Origin: Rhodobacteraceae bacterium EL129
GTDB lineage: Bacteria; Pseudomonadota; Alphaproteobacteria; Rhodobacterales; Rhodobacteraceae
Assembly (NCBI GenBank): GCA_900313005.1
Contig: ONZJ01000002.1
Coordinates: 3,569,909 to 3,633,908 of the forward strand
Length of the DNA stretch: 64,000 bases
Direction: 5' to 3'
Of this stretch, positions 44,080 to 52,462 are shown piece after piece. The notes below the pieces were generated by a model. The model ran no database searches and was not told the origin of the DNA. It was given only the letters and a program-made list of their open reading frames with translations. Both the position numbers and the translations under genes were made by a program. How positions within the stretch are numbered: the first letter of the stretch is position 1; each line of letters begins with the position of its first letter.

Positions 44080-45309
44080 ATGACGATTCTCGCCTTCTTT
44101 CGTGACAACGCCCGTTGGCTTAGTGCAGGGATGCTACTGACCTTTCTCAGCAGCTTTGGACAGACGTTTTTTATCTCGATCTTTGCTGGTGAAATTCGCG
44201 AAGGGTTTCAGATCAGCCATGGGCAGTGGGGTGGCATCTACGCGCTGGGCACCACAGCGTCGGCAGTTGTTATGGTCTGGGCAGGGGGACTGACCGATCG
44301 GTTTCGAGCGCGCAGTTTAGGGGCTTCGATTTTGCTGATGCTCGCCGGGGCCTGTCTCTTTATGGCAGTCAATCCTGTGTGGTGGCTGTTGCCCTTGGTG
44401 ATTTTCTGTCTGCGCTTCACTGGCCAAGGCATGACCAGCCACATCGCCGTGGTTGCTATGGGTCGCTGGTTTACTGCCACGCGTGGCAAAGCCTTGGCAT
44501 TTGCAACCTTGGGTTTCGCTTTGGGTGAGGCCCTTCTTCCCCTCATCTTCGTCGCCCTGCTCGCGGTCTACGATTGGCGATTACTTTGGGTTGGCGCTGC
44601 GGTGATTGCCGTTGCTGGCATTCCGGCCCTAGTATCTTTGCTGCGCGAAGAACGCACACCACAATCCATGGCCCAATCAGATCAGTCCCTTGGCATGGAT
44701 GCCCGACATTGGAGCCGCAATGAAACGCTGCGTCATCCATTGTTTTGGTTCATGGTGCCCGCACTGCTTGGGCCCGGTGCCTTTAACACCGCCTTCTTTT
44801 TTCATCAGGTTCATTTCGCCGACGTCAAAGACATGTCCCACGTGGAGCTTGTCGCTATGTTCCCGTTCTACACTTTGGTTGGCATCGCCGCGATGGCGCT
44901 GTCTGGTTGGGGCCTGGACAAGCTGGGCACCCCGCGGCTGATCCCGTGGTTTCAACTGCCCATGGTCGCGGCCTTCGTTGTCTTCGCTTACGCTGACAGC
45001 ACGGCCACAATGCTGTTAGGGTTTTTCTTTCTGGCCCTCACGACCGGCGCGAACACCACTTTGCCAAATGCCTTTTGGGCAGAATTTTTCGGTACGCGGT
45101 ATCTGGGATCCATTAAAGCGATGGCCGCAGCTGTCATGGTGTTAGGTTCGGCCCTTGGGCCGGGGTTAACCGGGATGGGAATTGATTTGGGTATGGGGAT
45201 CGAAACGCAATTTCTGCTTGTGGCAATCTATTTTGTATTTGCCACGATCATGATGTCGATGGGCGTGGCCAGGTATCGCAATCATATCCGCAAGTCCGTG
45301 CTGTCCTAA
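44080..45309 (+). CDS. Major facilitator superfamily transporter, substrate unknown
   Basis: 409 residues with twelve predicted membrane segments. Loop 2-3 carries GGLTDRFRARSLGA, the MFS A-motif, and the second half has SGWGLDKLGTPRLI at the equivalent place. AEFFGTRYLGSIKAM near residue 345 resembles sugar- or organic-acid-transporting MFS subfamilies. No neighbour suggests a substrate. It starts about 100 bases after hslU and converges on smr with a 4-base overlap. Confidence 0.85.
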   Translation: MTILAFFRDNARWLSAGMLLTFLSSFGQTFFISIFAGEIREGFQISHGQWGGIYALGTTASAVVMVWAGGLTDRFRARSLGASILLMLAGACLFMAVNPVWWLLPLVIFCLRFTGQGMTSHIAVVAMGRWFTATRGKALAFATLGFALGEALLPLIFVALLAVYDWRLLWVGAAVIAVAGIPALVSLLREERTPQSMAQSDQSLGMDARHWSRNETLRHPLFWFMVPALLGPGAFNTAFFFHQVHFADVKDMSHVELVAMFPFYTLVGIAAMALSGWGLDKLGTPRLIPWFQLPMVAAFVVFAYADSTATMLLGFFFLALTTGANTTLPNAFWAEFFGTRYLGSIKAMAAAVMVLGSALGPGLTGMGIDLGMGIETQFLLVAIYFVFATIMMSMGVARYRNHIRKSVLS

Positions 45310-45896
45310 CGCATCCGACGCAGGTATACATAATACGCACCGCCACCACCATGACGTAGATGCGCCTCGCTTACTTGCAATACCACTTGTGCCAACGGGG
45401 GTTGTGCCAGCCATTGCGGTACATTGTGGCGTAACACCCCCAGCCGCGTTGGGATCGGCCCACCATCATCGCGGTCTTTACCCTTACCCGTGACGACCAG
45501 CACCAACCTTTTGCCACTGGACTGTGCGGCCAAGATGAAGCGGGTCAACGCGGGGTGGGCCTGATCCAATGTCATCCCATGCAAATCCAGTTTGGCCTCT
45601 GGCTTCATCTTCCCGCGTTTGAGGCGCGCAAATTTCTTTTGATCCATTTGTATCGCAGCCGAGGCCACCTGTTCGCGAACACCAGGCAAAACATCGTGCT
45701 TTGAGGATGTGCCATTCGTTCTTTGCCCTATGTCAAAAGGCGCGATCGGTTGGCGTATCGGTTTGTCCGATGCTGGCGGTTTGAGGTTTGTCAGGGGTGT
45801 CTCCAGCGCTTTGCGGTCGGCCTGCAAACGTTGCGTGTTTACTGCCACCTTACGCCATAACTCCAGCTCATCAGGTTTCAGGCGCCGTCCGGTCAT
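45306..45896 (-). CDS. Smr-domain protein (MutS2 C-terminal type)
   Basis: 196 residues. The N-terminal about 100 residues are helical and linker-like; the C-terminal Smr nuclease domain shows KLDLHGMTLDQAHPALTRFI, GKRLVLVVTGKGK and SEAHLRHGGGGAYYVYL. The L-D-x-H-G and HGGxGA motifs are the catalytic and structural elements of the family. Probable endonuclease of branched or single-stranded DNA. It overlaps the mltA stop by a base, so smr follows mltA on the same transcript. Confidence 0.88.
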   Translation of the reverse strand: MTGRRLKPDELELWRKVAVNTQRLQADRKALETPLTNLKPPASDKPIRQPIAPFDIGQRTNGTSSKHDVLPGVREQVASAAIQMDQKKFARLKRGKMKPEAKLDLHGMTLDQAHPALTRFILAAQSSGKRLVLVVTGKGKDRDDGGPIPTRLGVLRHNVPQWLAQPPLAQVVLQVSEAHLRHGGGGAYYVYLRRMR

Positions 45897-46924
45897 TACA
45901 GATGCTCCGGCAACATCGCATAGGCACGCTGGATCGGCACCAACACGACCATACGCCCGGGATCACGCAGCTTGCCCGCCTCACGGCCAGCCCTGTCGCC
46001 AGTACCAAAGAAAATATCCGCCCGCTGCGGCCCCTTGATGGCCGATCCAGTATCCTGGGCAATCATCAACCTGTTAATCGGGTTGGCCCCTTCCTTTTCG
46101 ATCCAAACCGGTGAACCCAACGTGGTATAGGCCGGATCCACAGCAATGGTGCGCATGGTCGTAATCGAGCGGTTCATCGCACCCTTAGGTCCACTTTCGG
46201 GTGGGATGTCGTCTATTCTACGAAAAAAGACATAGGATGGATTATGATACAGCAGCTCTTGTCCATCCAACGGATTGCGGTTGACCCAGTTTTTGATCAC
46301 CTGCGCCGACACCTGATGCGCCTTGTAAACCCCGCGCCGGACCAGCTCGACTCCGATCGAGCGATATTCGTGCCCGTTTGATCCGCCGTACCCAACTCTG
46401 ATCATATTTCCATTGGGCAGTTTGATCCGTCCTGAACCCTGAATTTGCAGAAAAAACAGTTCGACTGGATCATCAACCCAGGCAATTTCATAACCTTGCA
46501 TGAAATCACCTGTTTCGATCTCGCGCCGCGTGTACCAGGGGTTGGAAACTTTAGATTCCTGCGGTTCTCGATAAAGCGGGTATCTGTATCGGCTGCTGGG
46601 TTTGAGAGACCCATTCAACTCGGGCTCAAAATAGCCTGTGAACAAAGAGCGGCTGTCGTTTTGGATCAGCACGGGGCGGAAAAACAATTCAAAGAAAGAT
46701 TTTGCTTCGGGTTGATCCTTGGCCAAAGCACATAAAGCCCGCCAGTCCGGATCTCGCATGTCCCCGCAAGTGTTTAAAAAAACCGCAAGCGCCTTATCGT
46801 GGTCATCGGTTTCCCAGTCCTTCAGGTCAGCAAATCGCAATAACGAGTGGGTCAGTTCAGTCGCGGATAGGGCGCCCGCTAAGGACGCCCACATCAGCAG
46901 TACCGCAACCCACGCCCGGGTCAT
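45896..46924 (-). CDS. mltA: Membrane-bound lytic murein transglycosylase A (MltA)
   Basis: 342 residues with a signal peptide (about 1-20, MTRAWVAVLLMWASLAGALS). It cleaves glycan strands with 1,6-anhydro formation. MltA domain: FFRPVLIQNDSRSLFTGYFE, PLYREPQ, QIQGSGRIKLPNGNMIRVGY; 3D domain: SIGVELVRRG and VWIEKEGA, then RLMIAQDTGSAIKGPQRADI with the catalytic Asp. No lipobox cysteine follows the signal. The products feed recycling enzymes such as AmgK/MurU (31885). Overlaps the Tim44-like gene by 4 bases. Confidence 0.96.
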   Translation of the reverse strand: MTRAWVAVLLMWASLAGALSATELTHSLLRFADLKDWETDDHDKALAVFLNTCGDMRDPDWRALCALAKDQPEAKSFFELFFRPVLIQNDSRSLFTGYFEPELNGSLKPSSRYRYPLYREPQESKVSNPWYTRREIETGDFMQGYEIAWVDDPVELFFLQIQGSGRIKLPNGNMIRVGYGGSNGHEYRSIGVELVRRGVYKAHQVSAQVIKNWVNRNPLDGQELLYHNPSYVFFRRIDDIPPESGPKGAMNRSITTMRTIAVDPAYTTLGSPVWIEKEGANPINRLMIAQDTGSAIKGPQRADIFFGTGDRAGREAGKLRDPGRMVVLVPIQRAYAMLPEHL

Positions 46925-47583
46925 TCGCCCGTGGCAACAAGCCGCCAGTTTGGATCGTCCGAACCCATCATGCGTTCAAACGTCCAGCTGTCTTTTTGCT
47001 TTTTCGATTGTCCAGGTGCGCCTTCGACGATCTCGCCTTCTTTGTTTTTCACGACCGAAACCAACTCGCCCACAAAGCGTACAGTGATTTCAGCCCGCTT
47101 ATTGCTTTGATCAAAAGCAGCGTCTGCCAAGGAGGTTTCTCGCAATCCGATAAACTCGGCGTCGATGCTAAGGCCTTGTTCTTCGCGTGCATCTACAACC
47201 TGAACAAAAGTTTCATAGACGTCTTCGGACAGAAACGGCATCACTTCGTCCAGTTTACCATTTTCAAAGGCCATCAGGATCATTTCATAGGCACCGCGCG
47301 AACCTTGAAGGAATTCGGTCACGTTGAATGATGGTTCGATCCGTTTCATGTCGGCCAAGGCACCTGCCGCATCCGTATCTTCGGGAACGTGATCGGTGAT
47401 GTCGCGGTCAGGGCCTCCGTCCACAACTTCAAAATCGGCTCGACGCGCCTGAGATGAATTTTCAGACGCACCGCGTGGCGGCCCCTCAAACCCATCTCGC
47501 GTGCCCAGTACAGATTTCAGGCGCAAGATCAGGAAAACCGCGATGCCAGCCAGCACCAGCAATTGCAAGATTGGCGAATTCAT
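46921..47583 (-). CDS. Tim44/TimA-like putative adaptor protein
   Basis: 220 residues: an N-terminal membrane segment (about 6-20, LQLLVLAGIAVFLILRL), a charged linker, and a C-terminal Tim44-like domain (FNVTEFLQGSRGAYEMILMA, FVQVVDAREEQGLSIDAEFI, ending WRLVATGE). Alphaproteobacterial Tim44-like proteins are relatives of the mitochondrial import motor component. Next to mltA and secB in many alphaproteobacteria, it may link membranes to envelope assembly. First gene of timA - mltA - smr, start at 47583. Confidence 0.87.
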   Translation of the reverse strand: MNSPILQLLVLAGIAVFLILRLKSVLGTRDGFEGPPRGASENSSQARRADFEVVDGGPDRDITDHVPEDTDAAGALADMKRIEPSFNVTEFLQGSRGAYEMILMAFENGKLDEVMPFLSEDVYETFVQVVDAREEQGLSIDAEFIGLRETSLADAAFDQSNKRAEITVRFVGELVSVVKNKEGEIVEGAPGQSKKQKDSWTFERMMGSDDPNWRLVATGE

Positions 47584-47603
47584 AGTGACCTCATATCAGG
47601 CAA

Positions 47604-47619
47604 GGCATGGAAACATGCC
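47604..47619 (-). promoter_or_regulatory. Perfect 6-bp hairpin in the Tim44-like gene leader
   Basis: GGCATG, 4 bases, CATGCC lies 20 bases before the start codon of the Tim44-like gene and just outside the GAGGT ribosome site. It is one of three genes in this window with such a hairpin directly in front of translation initiation. Confidence 0.3.
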
Positions 47620-47711
47620 CCTTCGGCTCTTATGTAGGTGACTGTTAGGCCCAAGTCCACCATCGCTCTGGTGAGAATCCGGTAAGAGGTCTTGGATAAA
47701 GGAGAATTCCC

Positions 47712-48212
47712 ATGTGGCTCTTTCTGGCGTTTCTTGCTGTCCCGCTGATCGAGATCGCTTTGTTCATTCAGGTTGGTGGCGCGATTGGCCTCTGGCCGAC
47801 GTTGGGTATCGTTGTGCTGACAGCGATTTTGGGCACTTTCCTGGTCAAAACCCAAGGCGCCTTGGCCATGAATAATTTGCGAGGATCGTTCTCGCGGCTT
47901 GAAGATCCGTCAGAACCCCTGGCGCACGGGGCCATGATATTGGTTTCTGGCGCTTTGCTGCTGACACCTGGCTTTTTTACGGATGGGGTCGGTTTTGCAT
48001 TGCTGATGCCCCCTGTCCGCAGCGCCGTCTTTGGATACTTACGCAAACGAGTAAAAGTTCAGCGTTTCGATATGGGTCAGGGACCCGCGTCCCATGCTCC
48101 AAGGACACATCACCCAAACACCCCCAGTGACGATATACTCGAGGGTGAATATACCGAAGTTTCCGACCCAAAAAAACCTACACACTCGAACTCTGGTTGG
48201 ACAAAGCACTGA
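47712..48212 (+). CDS. fxsA: FxsA cytoplasmic membrane protein
   Basis: 166 residues. Three hydrophobic segments form the FxsA domain: FLAFLAVPLIEIALFIQVGG, IGLWPTLGIVVLTAILGTFL and HGAMILVSGALLLTPGFFTD, with LMPPVRSAVFGYLRKR. The C-terminal 50 residues are hydrophilic, with a Ser/Thr/Lys-rich end. FxsA modulates phage T7 exclusion in E. coli; its normal role is unknown. Divergent from the Tim44-like gene with 128 bases between, AAGGAG before the ATG. Confidence 0.93.
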   Translation: MWLFLAFLAVPLIEIALFIQVGGAIGLWPTLGIVVLTAILGTFLVKTQGALAMNNLRGSFSRLEDPSEPLAHGAMILVSGALLLTPGFFTDGVGFALLMPPVRSAVFGYLRKRVKVQRFDMGQGPASHAPRTHHPNTPSDDILEGEYTEVSDPKKPTHSNSGWTKH

Positions 48213-48283
48213 ACCAACCATTGAGGCGACCGATCCATCCTGCTACATGTGCCGCCGAGTTTTAATTTCCTCTGGAGACCGCA

Positions 48284-48787
48284 ATGGCTGAGACAGAAAA
48301 TGGCGCCGCGCAAGAAGCGCCGCAGGTCAAGATGAACATCCTGACCCAATTCGTACGTGACCTTTCATTTGAAAACATCCTCGCCCAACGCGGCGTCGGT
48401 GGCGAAGTGACCCCTGACGTAACAGTCAATGTGAACCTTGAGCCGAAAAAACGTCAGGCTGATAATCAGTATGAAGTCATCACCAAACTGAAAATCGACT
48501 CGAAAAACAAGGAAGGCGGCGAACCTTTGTTTCTGCTTGAGCTGGAATACTCGGGCATTTTTCAGATCGAAGGTCTTCCAGAAGAGCAACTGCACCCATT
48601 CTTGTTGGTAGAATGCCCACGGATGATGTTCCCCTTCTTGCGTCGGATCGTCAGCGATGTAACACGTGACGGCGGCTTTCCTCCACTGAACCTGGAGAAT
48701 ATCGACTTCGTCGCTTTGTACCGTGGTGAAATCGCACGCCGTCAGGCGGAAGCCGCAGCTGGCGGAGAAAAAGCCCCTTCAGCCTAA
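48284..48787 (+). CDS. secB: Protein-export chaperone SecB
   Basis: 167 residues. Tetrameric chaperone that holds precursors unfolded for SecA. Conserved NILTQFVRDLSFENILA, PDVTVNVNLEPKKRQ, LFLLELEYSGIFQIEGLPEE and the C-terminal PRMMFPFLRRIVSDVTRDGG, PPLNLENIDFVALYRG are present. The Ala/Gln/Glu-rich tail is the usual alphaproteobacterial one. Convergent with dnaQ with a 9-base overlap of the 3' ends. Confidence 0.97.
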   Translation: MAETENGAAQEAPQVKMNILTQFVRDLSFENILAQRGVGGEVTPDVTVNVNLEPKKRQADNQYEVITKLKIDSKNKEGGEPLFLLELEYSGIFQIEGLPEEQLHPFLLVECPRMMFPFLRRIVSDVTRDGGFPPLNLENIDFVALYRGEIARRQAEAAAGGEKAPSA

Positions 48788-49474
48788 CGTCTTCCACAAA
48801 GCATCATCGCCCAAGCCATCAACCATGGCTTGGTGCGCAGCACGCTCAGCCTCCGTCAAACGTGGTGGCAGGGCTTCGGCCCGTTTTTCCGGACGCCACA
48901 TCTCTGTCTCACCCGATGTATTTGACTGGGATCTAGAATTCTCGGCCAATACAAGATCGGGTTGTCGTCCACCGATCAGCTCCAGATACACTTCGGCCAA
49001 AATTTCAGAATCGAGCAGGGCACCATGCAAGGTTCGCGCCGAATTATCTATGTTGAACCGTCGGCACAGCGCATCCAGCGATGCTGGTGAGCCGGGAAAC
49101 TTCTTGCGTGCGATCATCAGCGTGTCTACCGCACGCTCAAAGGGCAGCTTGGCCATATTAACCCAGCCCAATTCGGCATTGATAAACTTCATATCAAACG
49201 ACGCATTGTGAATGACCAGTTTGGCGTCACCAATAAAATCGACAAAATCCTGCGCAATTTTCGCAAAGACGGGCTTATCTCTTAAGAAATCATCTCCCAA
49301 TCCGTGTACTTCAAATGCCTCGTTCGGCATGGAGCGTTCCGGATTGATATACTGATGATAGGTTTTGCCCGTTGGCATATGATTGATAAGCTCAACCGCA
49401 CCAATCTCTACGATGCGGTCACCCTGCTCAGGTTCAAAACCGGTGGTTTCAGTATCAAGTACAATTTCACGCAT
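48779..49474 (-). CDS. dnaQ: DNA polymerase III epsilon subunit DnaQ
   Basis: 231 residues. DnaQ-type 3'-5' proofreading exonuclease: Exo I VLDTETTGFEPEQGDRIVEI, Exo II KLVIHNASFDMKFINAELG and Exo III LHGALLDSEILAEVYLEL, with the catalytic D-E-D-H-D residues in place. A C-terminal extension of about 50 residues contacts the alpha subunit. Last gene of the maf-aroE-coaE-dnaQ operon, overlapping coaE by 8 bases. Confidence 0.96.
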   Translation of the reverse strand: MREIVLDTETTGFEPEQGDRIVEIGAVELINHMPTGKTYHQYINPERSMPNEAFEVHGLGDDFLRDKPVFAKIAQDFVDFIGDAKLVIHNASFDMKFINAELGWVNMAKLPFERAVDTLMIARKKFPGSPASLDALCRRFNIDNSARTLHGALLDSEILAEVYLELIGGRQPDLVLAENSRSQSNTSGETEMWRPEKRAEALPPRLTEAERAAHQAMVDGLGDDALWKTLG

Positions 49475-50060
49475 CGGCCAGATCTGCTCTTATTTTCGCC
49501 ACCATATCCTGAACCTGCGCCCGTGCAGATTCAAGTGTGTCCGTTATGATCACATAATCTGCTTTGGCGCGCTTCTCGGAATCCGGCATCTGCTTTTGAA
49601 TGATCGCATTGAATTGCTCTGGCGACATTTGGCCACGCTCCAGCAGGCGTTTTCTTTGTTCTTGTGGATCGGTGCTGACAACCACCACGGCATCCATTTG
49701 GTCGGCTGCACCTGTCTCATACAGCAAAGGGATGTCGAGAACGGTGATGTCTGCTGTGGCTGTATTGGTAAAGTTTTGACGATCTTGGGCAACAAGAGGA
49801 TGAACGATGTCTTCGATCTTCTTCAGGTTTTCCGGGTTCGTCTTGATAAGGTCCTTCAACCTCTCTCTTGAAACAGAGCCATCCTGAATAGAAGATGGGA
49901 ACACCGCAGCCATAGGGGCGACTGCCGCTCCTCCTTTGGCATAAAGCTGATGCACCGCGGCATCGGCATCCCATAGAGCACATCCTTCAGCCACAAACAT
50001 TTTTGCTGTTGTCGACTTTCCCATGCCTATGGAGCCAGTCAATCCAAGCAGAAATGTCAT
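49467..50060 (-). CDS. coaE: Dephospho-CoA kinase CoaE
   Basis: 197 residues. Final step of coenzyme A synthesis. P-loop LTGSIGMGKSTTAKMF at residues 7-22, the DADAAVHQLYAKGGAAV substrate motif, and the lid LDIPLLYETGAADQMDAVVV are present. It overlaps aroE and dnaQ by 4 and 8 bases. Confidence 0.97.
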   Translation of the reverse strand: MTFLLGLTGSIGMGKSTTAKMFVAEGCALWDADAAVHQLYAKGGAAVAPMAAVFPSSIQDGSVSRERLKDLIKTNPENLKKIEDIVHPLVAQDRQNFTNTATADITVLDIPLLYETGAADQMDAVVVVSTDPQEQRKRLLERGQMSPEQFNAIIQKQMPDSEKRAKADYVIITDTLESARAQVQDMVAKIRADLADA

Positions 50061-50890
50061 CTAAGGGCCGCAGCGCGTGTTGCGCTATCCACTTCTGGAC
50101 GCACTCCGAACCAACGTTCAAATGCCGGCACAGCCTGATGCAATAACATACCTAGGCCATCCACCGTTTTACATCCCATTTCTTCTGCTTCGAGTAGCAG
50201 CCTGGTTTTGAGTGGGGCATACACGAGATCAGTCACCAGTGCATTTTTGTTCAAACCGTCCAGTGGTACCCTTAACGGGGGTTTGCCCATCATTCCAAGT
50301 GATGTGGTGTTCACTACAAGACTAGCCTCATCCAGCATGTTGCCGGCTTTGACCCAATCAAACACACGCAAGCGTTTACCAAAGTCTGTTTTCAAAGCGT
50401 CAGCACGCACCCTGGTTCTGTTAGAGATCAGAACTTCGGGCACACCCACATCTAGAAGAGCTGCAACAACAGCACGTGCTGCCCCGCCAGCGCCAAAAAC
50501 TGCAGCGGGTCCTGATTTGGGATCCCAACCCGGTGCATTCTGTTTCAGGTTTTGAATAAATCCATACCCATCCGTGTTGTCGGCATGGATCTTCCCATCC
50601 TTGCGGAAAATAAGCGTATTTGCAGCCCCGATCAAAATGGCCCGATCCGTCACCAGATCAGCGATCTCCATCACCTTTTCCTTATGTGGTACGGTGATGT
50701 TGGCACCGACAAATCCCATCTTGGCAAGTGTTCTGACCACATCCCCTAAATCATCTGATTCAACGTGTATGGGTATGTAATGCCCTTGAAGACCGTATGT
50801 TTTGAGCCAATGAGAGTGTAATTGTGGAGATTTGGAATGCGCGATGGGCGATCCGATCACTCCGGCAAGCGGGATTTTGGTATTTGTCAT
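50057..50890 (-). CDS. aroE: Shikimate dehydrogenase AroE
   Basis: 277 residues. NADPH-dependent step of aromatic amino acid synthesis. Substrate site AGVIGSPIAHSKSPQLHSHW at residues 9-28, catalytic lysine in ANITVPHKEKVMEIADLV, dinucleotide-binding AAVFGAGGAARAVVAALL and the C-terminal TVDGLGMLLHQAVPAFERWF are intact. Second gene of the maf-aroE-coaE-dnaQ operon. Confidence 0.97.
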   Translation of the reverse strand: MTNTKIPLAGVIGSPIAHSKSPQLHSHWLKTYGLQGHYIPIHVESDDLGDVVRTLAKMGFVGANITVPHKEKVMEIADLVTDRAILIGAANTLIFRKDGKIHADNTDGYGFIQNLKQNAPGWDPKSGPAAVFGAGGAARAVVAALLDVGVPEVLISNRTRVRADALKTDFGKRLRVFDWVKAGNMLDEASLVVNTTSLGMMGKPPLRVPLDGLNKNALVTDLVYAPLKTRLLLEAEEMGCKTVDGLGMLLHQAVPAFERWFGVRPEVDSATRAAALR

Positions 50891-51486
50891 TGATCCAACA
50901 CTCCACGGAGACCCAGGTAAACCAGTACTTCCAACAAAGGTATGCCCAGCACGGTGAAATAGTCACCCTTTACCTCTGTAAACAGTCTTACGCCCTCTTC
51001 TTCAAGTTTGTATCCACCAACGGCGTGTCGGACACTGTCCCAATTCCGTTCGATATACTCATCCAAGTAGGCTTCACTTTTGGTCTGCATTGTCATGGTC
51101 ACACGACCGACCGTGCGCCACACTGGTTTACCTGATTCATAGATCACAACGGCGGATAACAATTCGTGCGAGGCACCGCATAAGGCTTTCAATTGATCCT
51201 TCAGATCTTTCTTGTCCTTTGGTTTGGAAAGGAGCGTGCCGTTAAAACTCAGCACTTGGTCACATCCTAGTACCAGCGCATCAGGATGCTTATCGCTAAC
51301 CTTACGCGCTTTCATTTCCGCCAAAGTGTCGGCGATATCTCTCGCGGGCGCTCTCTCGGCTAACAAGGCATTCTTGATCGCGTCTTCATCAATACGTGCC
51401 ACGATACTCTCGTGTGGCACTCCAGCCTGAGAAAGTAATTTCCGCCTAATTTCGGAGCCTGATGCAAGAATGATTGGGATAGTCAT
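50887..51486 (-). CDS. maf: Maf-family nucleotide pyrophosphatase
   Basis: 199 residues. Hydrolyses non-canonical nucleoside triphosphates and can arrest division when over-produced in other bacteria. ILASGSEIRRKLLSQAGVPH is the N-terminal signature; ALVLGCDQVLSF, then DLKDQLKALCGASHELLSAV and the C-terminal GGYKLEEEGVRLFTEVKGDY match Maf. The ATG at 51486 overlaps a perfect DnaA box; the likely chromosome origin lies immediately upstream. Confidence 0.95.
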   Translation of the reverse strand: MTIPIILASGSEIRRKLLSQAGVPHESIVARIDEDAIKNALLAERAPARDIADTLAEMKARKVSDKHPDALVLGCDQVLSFNGTLLSKPKDKKDLKDQLKALCGASHELLSAVVIYESGKPVWRTVGRVTMTMQTKSEAYLDEYIERNWDSVRHAVGGYKLEEEGVRLFTEVKGDYFTVLGIPLLEVLVYLGLRGVLDQ

Positions 51487-51494
51487 GTGGATAA
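51486..51494 (-). promoter_or_regulatory. Perfect DnaA box
   Basis: TGTGGATAA on the plus strand, that is TTATCCACA on the minus strand, the exact DnaA consensus. It overlaps the last base of the maf start codon (ATG complement at 51484-51486), so DnaA binding there could also affect maf expression. Confidence 0.8.
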
Positions 51495-51507
51495 CCCAGT
51501 GTAGATC

Positions 51508-51522
51508 TTAATGAAGTGTTAA
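51508..51522. promoter_or_regulatory. Perfect CtrA box inside the putative oriC
   Basis: TTAA at 51508-51511, 7 bases, TTAA at 51519-51522: exact CtrA consensus. It lies 13 bases to the right of the perfect DnaA box. In Caulobacter, CtrA boxes in the origin repress replication. A weaker ATAA-N7-TTAA is at 51711-51725 in the AT-rich stretch. Confidence 0.65.
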
Positions 51523-51763
51523 GGAGAGGTGACGAATAAATCCATCGCCATCATGGTTATCCTCCGAGTCACCATCATTTCGTAAGAATGTGCGTTTCTT
51601 TTACCTCTGTGGAAATGAGTAACTCTGAAATTGGCTGATCTCTCTTTATCGTTAAACAATCCCTGATTTTTGCACAGTGTGATTCTCCTGGAATATGTTT
51701 AAATTACTGAATAATAACGATTTAATATAGCATATCCAATAATTTCCAATAGTCATCCACTCT

Positions 51764-51772
51764 TTTTCCACA
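51764..51772 (+). promoter_or_regulatory. DnaA box, one mismatch
   Basis: TTTTCCACA, one base off TTATCCACA, on the plus strand at the right edge of the AT-rich stretch. Confidence 0.55.
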
Positions 51773-51798
51773 TGTGTACAAAGCATGGCATAACGCAT

Positions 51799-51807
51799 TA
51801 ATCCACA
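51799..51807 (+). promoter_or_regulatory. DnaA box, one mismatch
   Basis: TAATCCACA, one base off the consensus, plus strand, 26 bases after the previous box and on the same strand. Confidence 0.55.
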
Positions 51808-51892
51808 GGTTTGGCCCCTACCTACAAATCACATCATCCTTTCTAATCTTTCTTTTTATTTATAGAGAGTGACCAGCAAGGAGTGCGTAGAA

Positions 51893-52342
51893 ATGAGTGA
51901 TCTTCTGGCCTCACTTTATCCGTGGACGAAGGCTTTGCATATTGTCTCGGTGATCTCATGGATGGCAGGGATGTTTTACCTGCCACGTCTCTTTGTCTAT
52001 CACGCTGAACAATCCAAACCCGGTGATGCACGTGATGAAGTGTTTCAGGAGATGGAACGTAAACTGCTTCGAGTGATCATGAATCCAGCCATGATTGCGA
52101 CTTGGGTTTTTGGTTTGATGCTCGCGTTCACACCAGGGATTGTCGATTGGTCTGATGTGTGGCCCTGGTTCAAAGGTTTTGGCGTTCTGGTTATGACTTG
52201 GGCGCATCATTGGTTGGCGCTCAGGCGTAAGGACTTTGCAATGGGTCAAAATACAAGACTCGGAAAAACCTATCGATTGATGAATGAAGTCCCAACCCTG
52301 ATGATGATCTTGATTGTCTTTGCAGTGGTCTTGCGCTTCTAG
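51893..52342 (+). CDS. hemJ: HemJ-type protoporphyrinogen oxidase
   Basis: 149 residues from ATG 51893; AAGGAG lies 8 bases before. Four membrane segments with the conserved histidine in YPWTKALHIVSVISWMAGMF, LPRLFVYHAEQ and the C-terminal TYRLMNEVPTLMMILIVFAV. HemJ oxidises protoporphyrinogen IX in bacteria lacking HemG and HemY-oxidase. It is the first gene right of the origin and is followed by rho. Confidence 0.93.
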   Translation: MSDLLASLYPWTKALHIVSVISWMAGMFYLPRLFVYHAEQSKPGDARDEVFQEMERKLLRVIMNPAMIATWVFGLMLAFTPGIVDWSDVWPWFKGFGVLVMTWAHHWLALRRKDFAMGQNTRLGKTYRLMNEVPTLMMILIVFAVVLRF

Positions 52343-52462
52343 CTTCGTTGACTCAAGGCCTCTCAGCCCTTAAGGAGCGGTCAAGCGCCCGTCCGGGTGA
52401 CTGTTTTTCCATTGATGACGTAAAATGCCCGCCAACCTATTGGCGCGAGCCGAGGTATACTA

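Larger units (their letters stand above)
51484..51892. other. oriC: Likely chromosomal replication origin (oriC)
   Basis: The longest gap in the window, 406 bases between the divergent maf and hemJ genes. It has one perfect DnaA box (51486-51494), two with one mismatch (51764-51772, 51799-51807) and several with two mismatches (51557, 51608, 51753), an AT-rich stretch at about 51690-51752 that could be the unwinding element, two GANTC sites (51566, 51681) and a CtrA box (51508-51522). Genes on the left flank are mostly on the minus strand and those on the right on the plus strand to 59.3 kb, the pattern expected at an origin. parS and parAB lie 3.5-7.5 kb away. Confidence 0.75.
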
